Source: Paraglaciecola marina (GTDB lineage Bacteria; Pseudomonadota; Gammaproteobacteria; Enterobacterales; Alteromonadaceae). From it: a DNA stretch of 64,000 nt. Under the pieces are notes generated by a model. That model ran no database searches. It was not told where the DNA came from and was given only the letters and a program-made list of their open reading frames with translations. The stretch spans positions 248,001-312,000 of the forward strand of contig NZ_SAIS01000001.1 in assembly GCF_004360155.1 (NCBI RefSeq), in the 5' to 3' direction. Every line of letters begins with the position of its first letter. The stretch's first letter is position 1. Of this stretch, positions 53,967-61,545 are shown piece after piece. The position numbers were made by a program, and so were the translations under genes.

Positions 53967-55010
53967 TGCAAACGTTGAGATATTACCTTGATCGGATAAC
54001 AATTTAATGGGAGAGGTTAGGGCTGGGTACTTAGCAGCCCAGATACTGCCAGAAACAAAATCAGCATATATATAATGATTTTTGAGCTTTGCGTTTATAT
54101 TGCCCTGGTATACATAGCCTCCGGTTATCGATTGGCCCTGTGAGCGTCCGTATTCAAGTTTAGGTAAAATTAGCTGCTCAGTGTTACATCGCGTTTTAGG
54201 CTTATAACAGTGACTTGCTTCCATTGTATTCCATCCATAGTTTTGTCCTTTGTCTATTATAGAAATTTCTTCATATTTATGTTGACCTACGTCGGCAACA
54301 ATTAAGACGTCTTTCGCAAAAGAATAGCGCCATGGATTTCTTAAGCCATAGGCCCAAATCTCTGGTTTAAAGTTTAAATCGTTAACAAAAGGGTTGTCTT
54401 TAGGAATGGAATAGGGAACATCAATTGGTGTGTTTATATCAATCCGTAACATGCTACCTAATAAGGTTTGAGTATTTTGGCCATGCCCTTGAGGGTCGCC
54501 AGCAGAGCCGCCATCACCCATGCCAATATATAAGAAGCCATTTGGGCCAAATGCAATTTGGCCTCCGTTATGATTACTGTATGGCTGCTTTATTTCTAGA
54601 ATAATTTTTTCGTTTAATAACTGATAACCTAGGTTAGTTTGGGTTAGTGAAAAGCGAGAAATTCTTGTTTTACGCTCTCCTTTTTTAGGGAAGTAATTAA
54701 CAAATAAATAATCATTTTTATCATCGTTCACTTTATTGGTGAGATGAGAATAATCTGGATGAAAAGCCAAACCCAACAACCCCATTTCAGAGCCACTTCT
54801 CACATTAAATTCATGCACCAAATAGTTTTTATTCTGTTGTAGGTGAGTATACGTTAGCTTGCCTTTCTTACTTGCAATCAATAATTCGTTGTTTGAATTA
54901 GGGAAAAATTTTAGATCTACAGGCTGTTCGAGATTGGTTACTATTTTTTTTAATTGGATAGCTTGGGTTGTAAAGGAGAGCATTAGTATAAAAAGAAGTG
55001 TTATTTTCAT
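53898..55010 (-). CDS. PQQ-dependent sugar dehydrogenase (glucose/sorbosone dehydrogenase family)
   Basis: 370 residues from ATG 55010, chosen because the signal peptide MKITLLFILMLSFTTQAIQ starts there; longer upstream frames add non-conserved sequence. The six-bladed beta-propeller motifs are present: NHNGGQIAFGPNGFLYIGMG, DGGSAGDPQGHGQ and YGLRNPWRYSF. It is like E. coli YliI (Asd). Family members oxidise aldose sugars with PQQ in the periplasm. Whether PQQ is made here cannot be seen from the window. Confidence 0.88.
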   Translation of the reverse strand: MKITLLFILMLSFTTQAIQLKKIVTNLEQPVDLKFFPNSNNELLIASKKGKLTYTHLQQNKNYLVHEFNVRSGSEMGLLGLAFHPDYSHLTNKVNDDKNDYLFVNYFPKKGERKTRISRFSLTQTNLGYQLLNEKIILEIKQPYSNHNGGQIAFGPNGFLYIGMGDGGSAGDPQGHGQNTQTLLGSMLRIDINTPIDVPYSIPKDNPFVNDLNFKPEIWAYGLRNPWRYSFAKDVLIVADVGQHKYEEISIIDKGQNYGWNTMEASHCYKPKTRCNTEQLILPKLEYGRSQGQSITGGYVYQGNINAKLKNHYIYADFVSGSIWAAKYPALTSPIKLLSDQGNISTFALDNQGELYVAGFSKGIIYQIIP

Positions 55011-55219
55011 GGCAGATGGATGAGTATTGGAAAGAGTAACTAGAATCTTACTCTTAGAACAGTCTAATTCAAGGGGATTTTTGGGCCTAAGCACTCCGGT
55101 AATGTGTCGATTAGGACGTTTCTTTTTCATTAGTCTCACTAACGGTAGTGTGTAATCCATAGACATCCAGTCACTTTGTTTTGGGGCTATGGATCACATA
55201 AATGTGAGCTTATCTGGGT

Positions 55220-55849
55220 TTAGCTTTGTAGTGGAATTACACGAAGTTCTACTCGTCTATTTTGCTGACGACCTTGAGCGGTATCATTACTTGCTATAGG
55301 TTGACTCTCTCCCATCCCCAGGGTTTGTAAACGATTCGTCGCCACCCCTGTACCTTGTAGATAGTTAGCAACACTATTAGCTCTTTGTATAGATAACTGA
55401 GTATTGTAGTTTGCATCTCCTACTGAGTCTGTGTGGCCTTCGATGCTTAACTTGGTTTTCTCATAGCGATTTAGCACTTTTGCAACGTTCTCTAGCACAG
55501 GATAGAAGTTAGTTACAATGGCTGCACTGCCCGTGGAAAAGGTAATATTACCGGGTATAGATAATCTAATGTTGTCACCTTCTCGGTACACTTCTACGCC
55601 ACTGCCAGCGAGTTCTTCACGAAATGCTTCTTCTTGGTTATCCATGTAATTACCAATGGCACCACCTGCTAATGCTCCTAAGGCGGCTCCCCATACATAA
55701 CGGCTTTTATCATTATCGCCAGTGCCTTTACCGGCTAAAGCGCCAATTACTGCGCCTATACTCGCTCCTTTTTGACTATTACTAGCATTTGATGCACAAC
55801 CCGAAATAATTAAACTAGATAGTGTCACTGCGATGATTGTCTTTTTCAT
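55220..55849 (-). CDS. OmpA-family lipoprotein with glycine zipper (YiaD-like)
   Basis: 209 residues from ATG 55849, with AGGAG upstream; a longer ATG frame at 55897 lacks support. Lipobox LIISGC is at the signal peptide end. A glycine-zipper region (SIGAVIGALAGKG and GAALGALAGGAIGNYMD) leads to a C-terminal OmpA peptidoglycan-binding domain (IEGHTDSVGDANYN and RRVELRVIPL). It probably bridges outer membrane and peptidoglycan. It is alone. Confidence 0.9.
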   Translation of the reverse strand: MKKTIIAVTLSSLIISGCASNASNSQKGASIGAVIGALAGKGTGDNDKSRYVWGAALGALAGGAIGNYMDNQEEAFREELAGSGVEVYREGDNIRLSIPGNITFSTGSAAIVTNFYPVLENVAKVLNRYEKTKLSIEGHTDSVGDANYNTQLSIQRANSVANYLQGTGVATNRLQTLGMGESQPIASNDTAQGRQQNRRVELRVIPLQS

Positions 55850-55953
55850 GTTTACTCCTGAATAACATTTAATAAATTGACTTGTAAGAGATAGCACAAA
55901 CTATTCCAAAAAGATCAATATCAAGAGCATTAATTATTTTACTGAAATCAATT

Positions 55954-55962
55954 GGTTAGGCT
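55954..55962 (+). repeat. Core-site-like GGTTAGGCT
   Basis: GTTAGGC is a perfect GTTRRRY match. It is the exact reverse complement of AGCCTAACC at 56304-56312. Together they flank the panE remnant. Confidence 0.35.
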
Positions 55963-56105
55963 TTGATAAGGTCAGGGCAGTTAGAAAGAGAACAGCAGTA
56001 TTTACACATTATGTGTAATCTTTACTAAAGGTATGAAATTTCTTATTAGTGTGAGTGCTGGGCTAGTACCAGTTGGTAATGAACATGGTTTAAAAAATGG
56101 GGGAT

Positions 56106-56306
56106 CTAATCAGCTTCTAACGCTTTAATTTTGACAAAAAGCCCCTGATTTTTTGGAGTTGAGATGTTTAGCTCTTGACTTTTTTTACCTACATAGCCGT
56201 TTATAAATTCTATTTCACTCTTACGTTTAAAGTTTATGTCTTGATGCATAGATGAGTAATTATTAGCAGTAGCCTTGAAGACTTTCATTACCTTTTTGCT
56301 GATAGC
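56106..56306 (-). pseudogene. panE: C-terminal remnant of 2-dehydropantoate 2-reductase
   Basis: About 66 in-frame codons ending TAA, of which the last 60 begin at an internal ATG. The stretch TANNYSSMHQDINFKRKSEI, then EFINGYVGKK and STPKNQGLFVKIKALE, matches the C-terminal KPR (ApbA/PanE) domain. The frame is cut by a TAG at 56309-56307, at the edge of the AGCCTAACC core-like sequence. The whole N-terminal NADP-binding domain is absent. So it is a truncated copy; a functional panE would have to be elsewhere. Confidence 0.7.
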
Positions 56307-56312
56307 CTAACC
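56304..56312 (+). repeat. Core-site-like AGCCTAACC at the panE truncation
   Basis: GCCTAAC is a perfect RYYYAAC match. It coincides with the point where panE homology ends. Confidence 0.35.
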
Positions 56313-56652
56313 TACTGGGTTCTTGGTTCTTGGCAACCGCTTAAAGAAACAAGCCCTCTTTTCGTTCGTAATGTAAGTAGGGATAACGTCCTTTCGTTTA
56401 TGGGATGCGACCAAAGATGATAGTCAATTAGGCCAAGTAAATGTTGGAAGCTTGTAGTGTGCCATTCTACTTTGGTTGATCAGAGGTGGTTCTTGTAAGT
56501 CTTTTGCCTTAAATATAGAGGTTGATAGGTTGCCTACTACGGGGTGGCATTTTAAAAACAAAAAGCTGAGTCGCGATATTTTACGACTCAGCTTTTTTTA
56601 TTTTACCGAGCCGAAGAATGATTTAGACCTCAGTAAGTATTTGTATAGTAAA
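56313..56652. other. Gap between the panE remnant and the LPMO gene
   Basis: No gene identified. It ends with the LPMO terminator at 56561-56596. It may contain the remainder of the dyad following the core-like site. Confidence 0.4.
56561..56596. terminator. Intrinsic terminator after the LPMO gene
   Basis: Perfect 13-bp stem AAAAGCTGAGTCG / CGACTCAGCTTTT with a 10-base loop. The LPMO gene ends 57 bases before it on the minus strand. Confidence 0.9.
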
Positions 56653-58314
56653 TTAGTTACAAACATTACCTGTAACAATAGGCACTGCAGCCGCGTTATC
56701 GACTACATTTTTACTAGCACCAAATCCAAATTCAATGAATTGACCTGGCTGAATTGTACTATTCCATCCTAGATTAGATGCAGTACTGGTTGTATCGGCA
56801 GTCAAATTGGCATTCCATATGTTGTCTATCGTACTGTCTATCATAGTCCAATTTACCTCCCAGCCTTCAATTACAGTGTTGCCATTGTTGGTGATTCGGA
56901 TATTAGCAACGTATCCATTGTTCCACTCATTGTCGATAATAAATTCACAATTAGCACTGGCTGGAGGGTTAACTATATTGGTTTCAATATTGAGAAATGC
57001 GCCTGATACTTCTGCACCAATACGGGTATATATATTGTTAGCCGTGGCATCTATTACTGGAGTAACTGAGCCCTCTGCGTTTAATACTCCAATGGCAACA
57101 TCGCCACTGGTACCAACTGCTTGTGCGAGTTCATAAGGCCAAACATCGGCAGCGTTATTTGCGCTATCGATTTCTATTCCTGTCGCTGGTATATAGGTAT
57201 CTGCACCGCTGGTATCCACCACTCTTAAGCTAATGGTGTCGCCAACTTCTAGAGTACGTGAATCAGTTAACGTGCTGTTCAAAATCCAAGTCGCTGTTAT
57301 GGTTTCAGGAAGGTGCTCTAGGCTCAATATTTCGCTGTCAGTATTAACACCATCAGTTACCGTTAACGTCAAGGATATAGTTGAAGCAACACTAGGCTCT
57401 GGATACGTTAATGTCGCTGTTGCTGATGTTGTGTTAGTTAGTTCGTATTCAGTATCAGAGGTGCTCGATACGCTCCATTGATAGCTTAAGTTATCCCCAG
57501 TAGACCCTGAGGCGTCTAAAACCAAATTACCAGCGCCGATTAATGTTGTGACAGCCGGAGTTGCAACAATATCGGCTACGACGTTGTTATCGATGACTGT
57601 TCCGCTAAATTGTGCGTCAATACAGCCATGAAAACGTTCATAGGTGTAGAGATTCCGTCCCCATTCTCCATAAATAACGTGGCGGCCGGTTCTTTCTGGC
57701 ACGTCGCAGTATGTATAAAACAAAGTGTTATCTTTGTCTGGTACAACGTTAGGATTAGCGTTAGGTGTTGAGTCATCGTATGTTAAGTCACAAAAGGGAG
57801 TGGCTTCAAAGTCATCCCAAGTGAGTGGCACACCTACTTCAAACACAAAGTCTTCTTTGGTGATGTAGTAAACGAACTCTTCACTGTCATCAAAGTGCGG
57901 GCCCCAGCTGATATTCCATACAATTTCATTGGTACCCGATTGCATGGTGTTGGTTGGCCAATCTATGGCTTTATCCCAAGGGGTTGCACCACCTTGCCAA
58001 GTTTCTGAATCAAAACCACAGACATTATTAGTCAGTGGCGTGACAACTTTGCGTCCTTCTGCGTGGGTTAATACGCTCATGAAGCTGTAACCCCCGTTGA
58101 AGTCGTCAGCAAATGCTTGTAAACATGTTTCGTTGTTTAAGCCTGTGCCATTTGCTGCTTGATCTGGCTTGGTTAACACGCCACAGATTTGGTTCCTAGA
58201 CGCTGGACTTTCCATCAAGCCATGGGCTAGTAAAGATGGGGATAAAATCGATAGCGCTAAGTATGCTGTGATTAGAGCTATAGTGTTCCTATGTTGTGAG
58301 GGTTTTGTATTCAT
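56653..58314 (-). CDS. Secreted AA10 lytic polysaccharide monooxygenase with CBM2
   Basis: 553 residues from ATG 58314; an upstream TTG would add four residues. The signal peptide ends SPSLLA, so the mature protein starts with His (HGLMESPASRNQ), the first ligand of the copper histidine brace. The second His is in LTHAEGRK, mature residue about 54. The AA10 catalytic domain (about 31-240) is followed by an Ig/PKD-like module (about 245-340), a further linker and a C-terminal CBM2 (about 455-553, beginning ANCEFIIDNEWNNGYVANIR). It oxidatively cleaves crystalline cellulose or chitin; the CBM2 and cellulase neighbours favour cellulose. Confidence 0.93.
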   Translation of the reverse strand: MNTKPSQHRNTIALITAYLALSILSPSLLAHGLMESPASRNQICGVLTKPDQAANGTGLNNETCLQAFADDFNGGYSFMSVLTHAEGRKVVTPLTNNVCGFDSETWQGGATPWDKAIDWPTNTMQSGTNEIVWNISWGPHFDDSEEFVYYITKEDFVFEVGVPLTWDDFEATPFCDLTYDDSTPNANPNVVPDKDNTLFYTYCDVPERTGRHVIYGEWGRNLYTYERFHGCIDAQFSGTVIDNNVVADIVATPAVTTLIGAGNLVLDASGSTGDNLSYQWSVSSTSDTEYELTNTTSATATLTYPEPSVASTISLTLTVTDGVNTDSEILSLEHLPETITATWILNSTLTDSRTLEVGDTISLRVVDTSGADTYIPATGIEIDSANNAADVWPYELAQAVGTSGDVAIGVLNAEGSVTPVIDATANNIYTRIGAEVSGAFLNIETNIVNPPASANCEFIIDNEWNNGYVANIRITNNGNTVIEGWEVNWTMIDSTIDNIWNANLTADTTSTASNLGWNSTIQPGQFIEFGFGASKNVVDNAAAVPIVTGNVCN

Positions 58315-58339
58315 AACAATTCTCAACCTTTAGTTTGTG

Positions 58340-58374
58340 GAACAGCCTTGAATAACAATTATTCAAGGTTGTTC
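58340..58374. promoter_or_regulatory. Hairpin just upstream of the LPMO start
   Basis: GAACA, G, CCTTGAATAA, CAA, TTATTCAAGG, T, TGTTC: 15 Watson-Crick pairs plus one G-T. It ends 26 bases before the LPMO ATG on the minus strand. It may be an operator, a leader hairpin or a terminator of the upstream gene, but there is no T-run. Confidence 0.5.
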
Positions 58375-58421
58375 ATTATGTGTAGTATTTTATATGAGGA
58401 TTAATCCTTTAAAGTAATACG

Positions 58422-58443
58422 GGTGCGGGATCCTGCCCGCACC
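58422..58443 (-). terminator. Hairpin after the GH5 gene
   Basis: GGTGCGGG / CCCGCACC with a 6-base loop; flanking AGTAA / TTACT can extend it. It lies 16 bases after the GH5 stop on the minus strand. Only a weak T-run is present. Confidence 0.55.
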
Positions 58444-58459
58444 TTACTCTTTAAGTTAA

Positions 58460-60610
58460 CTAGTTTGCTGTACAACTTGGCTGCACAAAGGTACCGCTGT
58501 ATGTTGCTTGCATGCCAAATGTTACGCTTTGACCTGGGCCTATAGTGTTGTTATAGGGCATATTAGACGCGACTATGCTGTCGTCTTGAGTGGTGAAGTT
58601 AGCGTTCCAGCCATTGCTTAGTAATGCGTCTCCACCTAGAGTTAATGTAGCGCTCCAGCTTGAAACTGTTTCTGAGCCATTATTGGTTAATGTGATTTCG
58701 CCTAACACGTAACCTGTAGACCAAGTATTAGCGCTGCCTATATCGCAAGTTAACTCGTCACTAGCTGTGATTGGTGTTACAACAATGTTGATTGATTCAG
58801 AAGCATCTAATGGGTTTTGTGCTTCGTCCAAAGCTGTTACTTCTAGTGGGTAGGTGCCTTCAATACTCGGAGCGGATAACTGCACTAGTGCAGCGTCAAG
58901 TACTACACCTGATTGGCCATCAAATTGCCAAGCAAAACCACCGGCATTGTCATAATCAACGGTGACGGTAATGTCTTCTGATGGTGCAAAGCTGCTTGCA
59001 TTGGCAGGTGAAGTTATTGATATAGTCGCAGATGGCACCATATCTTCCTCTACTGACAGTAAGGTCACTTGATCTTGAATGTCGGTTTCGGCCCCTCCAG
59101 CGTCTAAGCCAATAATGCTTACCGTGAATTCACCTAACTCAATTGGGGCGGTTAAGGCTAAAGAGCCGGAACTTTGGTCAGCTCCTACAAGCGTTTCGTT
59201 AAGGTAAATATTTACACCTGCTAGGTTGCTAAGATTGTAAGCTATTGTAAAGTCATCGCCTTGGATTACTTCGCTGTTAGCTGATGGAGATGTAATAGCT
59301 GTACTTGGCGTGATGGTTATGTCGCCGTAATATTCGCTAACTGTGGTACCTGTCGCTGAGCTACCCAAGGGTATTTGATGGTCAAGGCCAACAAATTTGT
59401 TGTCACTATCCTGCCACAGGGCTGGTTTCAAGAGGGCATATTTATCTTCGTCCCATGTCGTCCAATCATTGTTGAGCAAGCCTCCGGTGTCACCCGAGTT
59501 AGGATTAACTACCCAAAATGTGTGGTGTAATTGATGCTCTACGATTAAGTCACGTAAAGCAAACATCCACTTTTCGTTGTCTGCACCATCCATAAAACCA
59601 CCCCATTCGCCAATTAAAAGTGGTGAGATACCTTGTTCGTGAATGAACATCCAGTTGTCTTTCCATACATCGTTGTACAAAGAGTCTTTGTCAAACCCAG
59701 CGTAAAACCAATCTTGTGCAAAAACTAAAGGGCCGTAATCATGGGGTGAGTAGATGAGCTGGTCTTGGTTTGCACCTAAATCAATTGGATAGTCTATGAC
59801 GCCGCGGAGGTTGCCGCCCCACCAATTACTGTGATAGTCATCTGAATCAGTAGAAGTCCAAGTGATGTTATCGATTGGGAATGACTCAATCCCTTCACAT
59901 AACACCAATAAGTTAGGGTTAATGGCTAAAATGCGATTAGATGCAGTTTCGCAGGCGTATTTGAAGTTGTTGATGTCGGTAGAATCGTCCCACTTTGCAA
60001 AATCTTGACCTGACCAAGGTTGACCATGAGGTTCGTTTTGAATATCCATAGCAATTATGGTGTCGTCATTTACATACCTCTGAGTTACCCACTCCCATGA
60101 TTCATAGAAAATTTCAGTGGTAATAGTATCTTTGTACCAAAGAGGGTATATATGCCCAGAGTTGTCAGCTTCAGCACTATGTACATCTAGCATTACTTTT
60201 AATCCAATGCTTTTAGATACCTCGATAAAGCGGTCAAATACCTCGAGGTTATTCAAGCCTATTAAGTTTGGGTTGGTAGACGTATTGACGTTAGGGGTGC
60301 TAAATTGGCCATTGCTCCATTCCCATAATAACTCCGTCGAAATAGGCACTCGTAGAATGTTTATTCCGCGATCGGCAATTGACTGTAAGGTAGTTTCTAA
60401 ATTTACTGACCATAGGCCATGAAAGGTACGTTCGGTTGCGTTAAAACCAAACCAGTTTGCACCTGTTAGCCATACAGGATTACCGTCTTTGTCGACAACT
60501 TGGTTACCTTGAGTATGAAGCCAATCATCCCCTGAAAGTGCTTCTTGAGCACTTGCTGAAAGAGAAGAGCTCATAGCTATAATAGAGATTGCAGCGGCAA
60601 TTTTTTTCAT
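58460..60610 (-). CDS. Secreted GH5 endoglucanase with Ig-like modules and CBM2
   Basis: 716 residues from ATG 60610 with AAAGG 9 bases upstream; ATG 60619 is the alternative. The signal peptide ends SASAQ. The GH5 domain spans about residues 25-400, with acid/base Glu in [11 protein letters not shown] (residue about 193) and nucleophile Glu in LLIGEWGGF (about 335). It is followed by two Ig-like modules (about 430-520 and 525-610) and a terminal CBM2 (about 615-716, [20 protein letters not shown]). It hydrolyses internal beta-1,4-glucan bonds. It forms a cluster with the LPMO and the GH9 enzyme. Confidence 0.94.
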   Translation of the reverse strand: MKKIAAAISIIAMSSSLSASAQEALSGDDWLHTQGNQVVDKDGNPVWLTGANWFGFNATERTFHGLWSVNLETTLQSIADRGINILRVPISTELLWEWSNGQFSTPNVNTSTNPNLIGLNNLEVFDRFIEVSKSIGLKVMLDVHSAEADNSGHIYPLWYKDTITTEIFYESWEWVTQRYVNDDTIIAMDIQNEPHGQPWSGQDFAKWDDSTDINNFKYACETASNRILAINPNLLVLCEGIESFPIDNITWTSTDSDDYHSNWWGGNLRGVIDYPIDLGANQDQLIYSPHDYGPLVFAQDWFYAGFDKDSLYNDVWKDNWMFIHEQGISPLLIGEWGGFMDGADNEKWMFALRDLIVEHQLHHTFWVVNPNSGDTGGLLNNDWTTWDEDKYALLKPALWQDSDNKFVGLDHQIPLGSSATGTTVSEYYGDITITPSTAITSPSANSEVIQGDDFTIAYNLSNLAGVNIYLNETLVGADQSSGSLALTAPIELGEFTVSIIGLDAGGAETDIQDQVTLLSVEEDMVPSATISITSPANASSFAPSEDITVTVDYDNAGGFAWQFDGQSGVVLDAALVQLSAPSIEGTYPLEVTALDEAQNPLDASESINIVVTPITASDELTCDIGSANTWSTGYVLGEITLTNNGSETVSSWSATLTLGGDALLSNGWNANFTTQDDSIVASNMPYNNTIGPGQSVTFGMQATYSGTFVQPSCTAN

Positions 60611-60662
60611 TTTATACATCCTTTACTTTGTTAAAAATACATTTGAAAAATACGTTTTCAAT

Positions 60663-60695
60663 AGCCGAAGCAAGTAAAAGCTTTTGATTCTGGCT
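60663..60695. promoter_or_regulatory. Imperfect dyad upstream of GH5
   Basis: AGCC and GGCT outer arms and a central AAAAGCTTTT palindrome, centred 68 bases upstream of the GH5 start. Candidate regulatory site. Confidence 0.3.
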
Positions 60696-61090
60696 AATAT
60701 AAGGTTTGCTTGTAAATATTCGTTTTCTATTAACAATTCAGTGAGTGTATTGTTTGGTTTTTTGTCCGTTTTTATTTTCTATTGAATTAATCTAAGTGAT
60801 TCTAAATCGAGACACATCCAAATTGGGTTTCGACTTGAATAAAACAGACCTGTAATAATGTAAAAACAATGCCACCTAGTAAAAGGAATAAGTTTTATAG
60901 ACTAAAATCCTTATTTAACAGGGTCTTAGGTTTTGTTTTTGCTTTTATTTTGCATTGTGAACGTAAATTTCATGTCTTAGCTTTACCACTTATATCAAAC
61001 TGCAAAGAGCAATTTATATACCATTCTATACTTTTTTGTGGATATATTTTTTACCGTTTGTTGTTGACGAATCCGTCCATTAAATAGTAG

Positions 61091-61104
61091 TGTAATCGTT
61101 TACA
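61091..61104. promoter_or_regulatory. LacI/GalR-type operator candidate
   Basis: TGTAATCGTTTACA: arms TGTAA and TTACA around a central CG, the LacI-family hallmark, with only the two bases flanking CG asymmetric. It lies in the divergent region between GH5 and GH9. Confidence 0.55.
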
Positions 61105-61545
61105 TTTAAAGTTAATTAAATGTGACTAATATGTTTTTTAGTATAGGTGGGATTTTAATTTAAGTGTAATTAAATTACCCTTAAATTTGGTGGGTAAACG
61201 GATTCTCAAAAAGAGGAAGCTTAAAGTGTATTGCTTATGGGTAAGATGGTAAGGCCATTTGTTATGTGAAACAGAGTTTTGGTTATTTTGTGCAAGCTTC
61301 ACGTAAATTAGTACATATGTAGATCACATACTTCACTACCTGAATTCAGTGTTCATTGGCTTAATTTATTTTTTGACTACTAGAAGTTAGGGGTCGTAGT
61401 TTCTTATTTTTGGGTAAGTTGAAGGGCCGTTAAAATAAAAGGTTAACCCGTAAATTGTTTGTTTTAGAACTAAGCGTGGTTAATTTAAATGTTGACCACC
61501 AATGTTCCGAAATTTTTTATTTCTTAGCTAATTAGGATTTTTCGT

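Larger units (their letters stand above)
60611..61545. other. Divergent promoter region between GH5 and GH9 cellulase genes
   Basis: 935 bases. A LacI-type dyad TGTAATCGTTTACA is at 61091-61104, and an imperfect 33-bp dyad around AAAAGCTTTT lies at 60663-60695, about 50 bases before the GH5 start. One short open frame (60869-61087) lacks any recognised signature and is doubtful. Confidence 0.6.

Noticed and set aside
56476-56772. Plus-strand frame overlapping the LPMO terminator and 3' end
   Set aside because: It runs across a strong terminator and is antisense to the CBM2 coding sequence.
60869-61087. A 72-codon plus-strand frame between the GH5 and GH9 genes
   Set aside because: No ribosome-binding site and no recognisable domain. 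It lies in a promoter region and the composition resembles AT-rich non-coding sequence.
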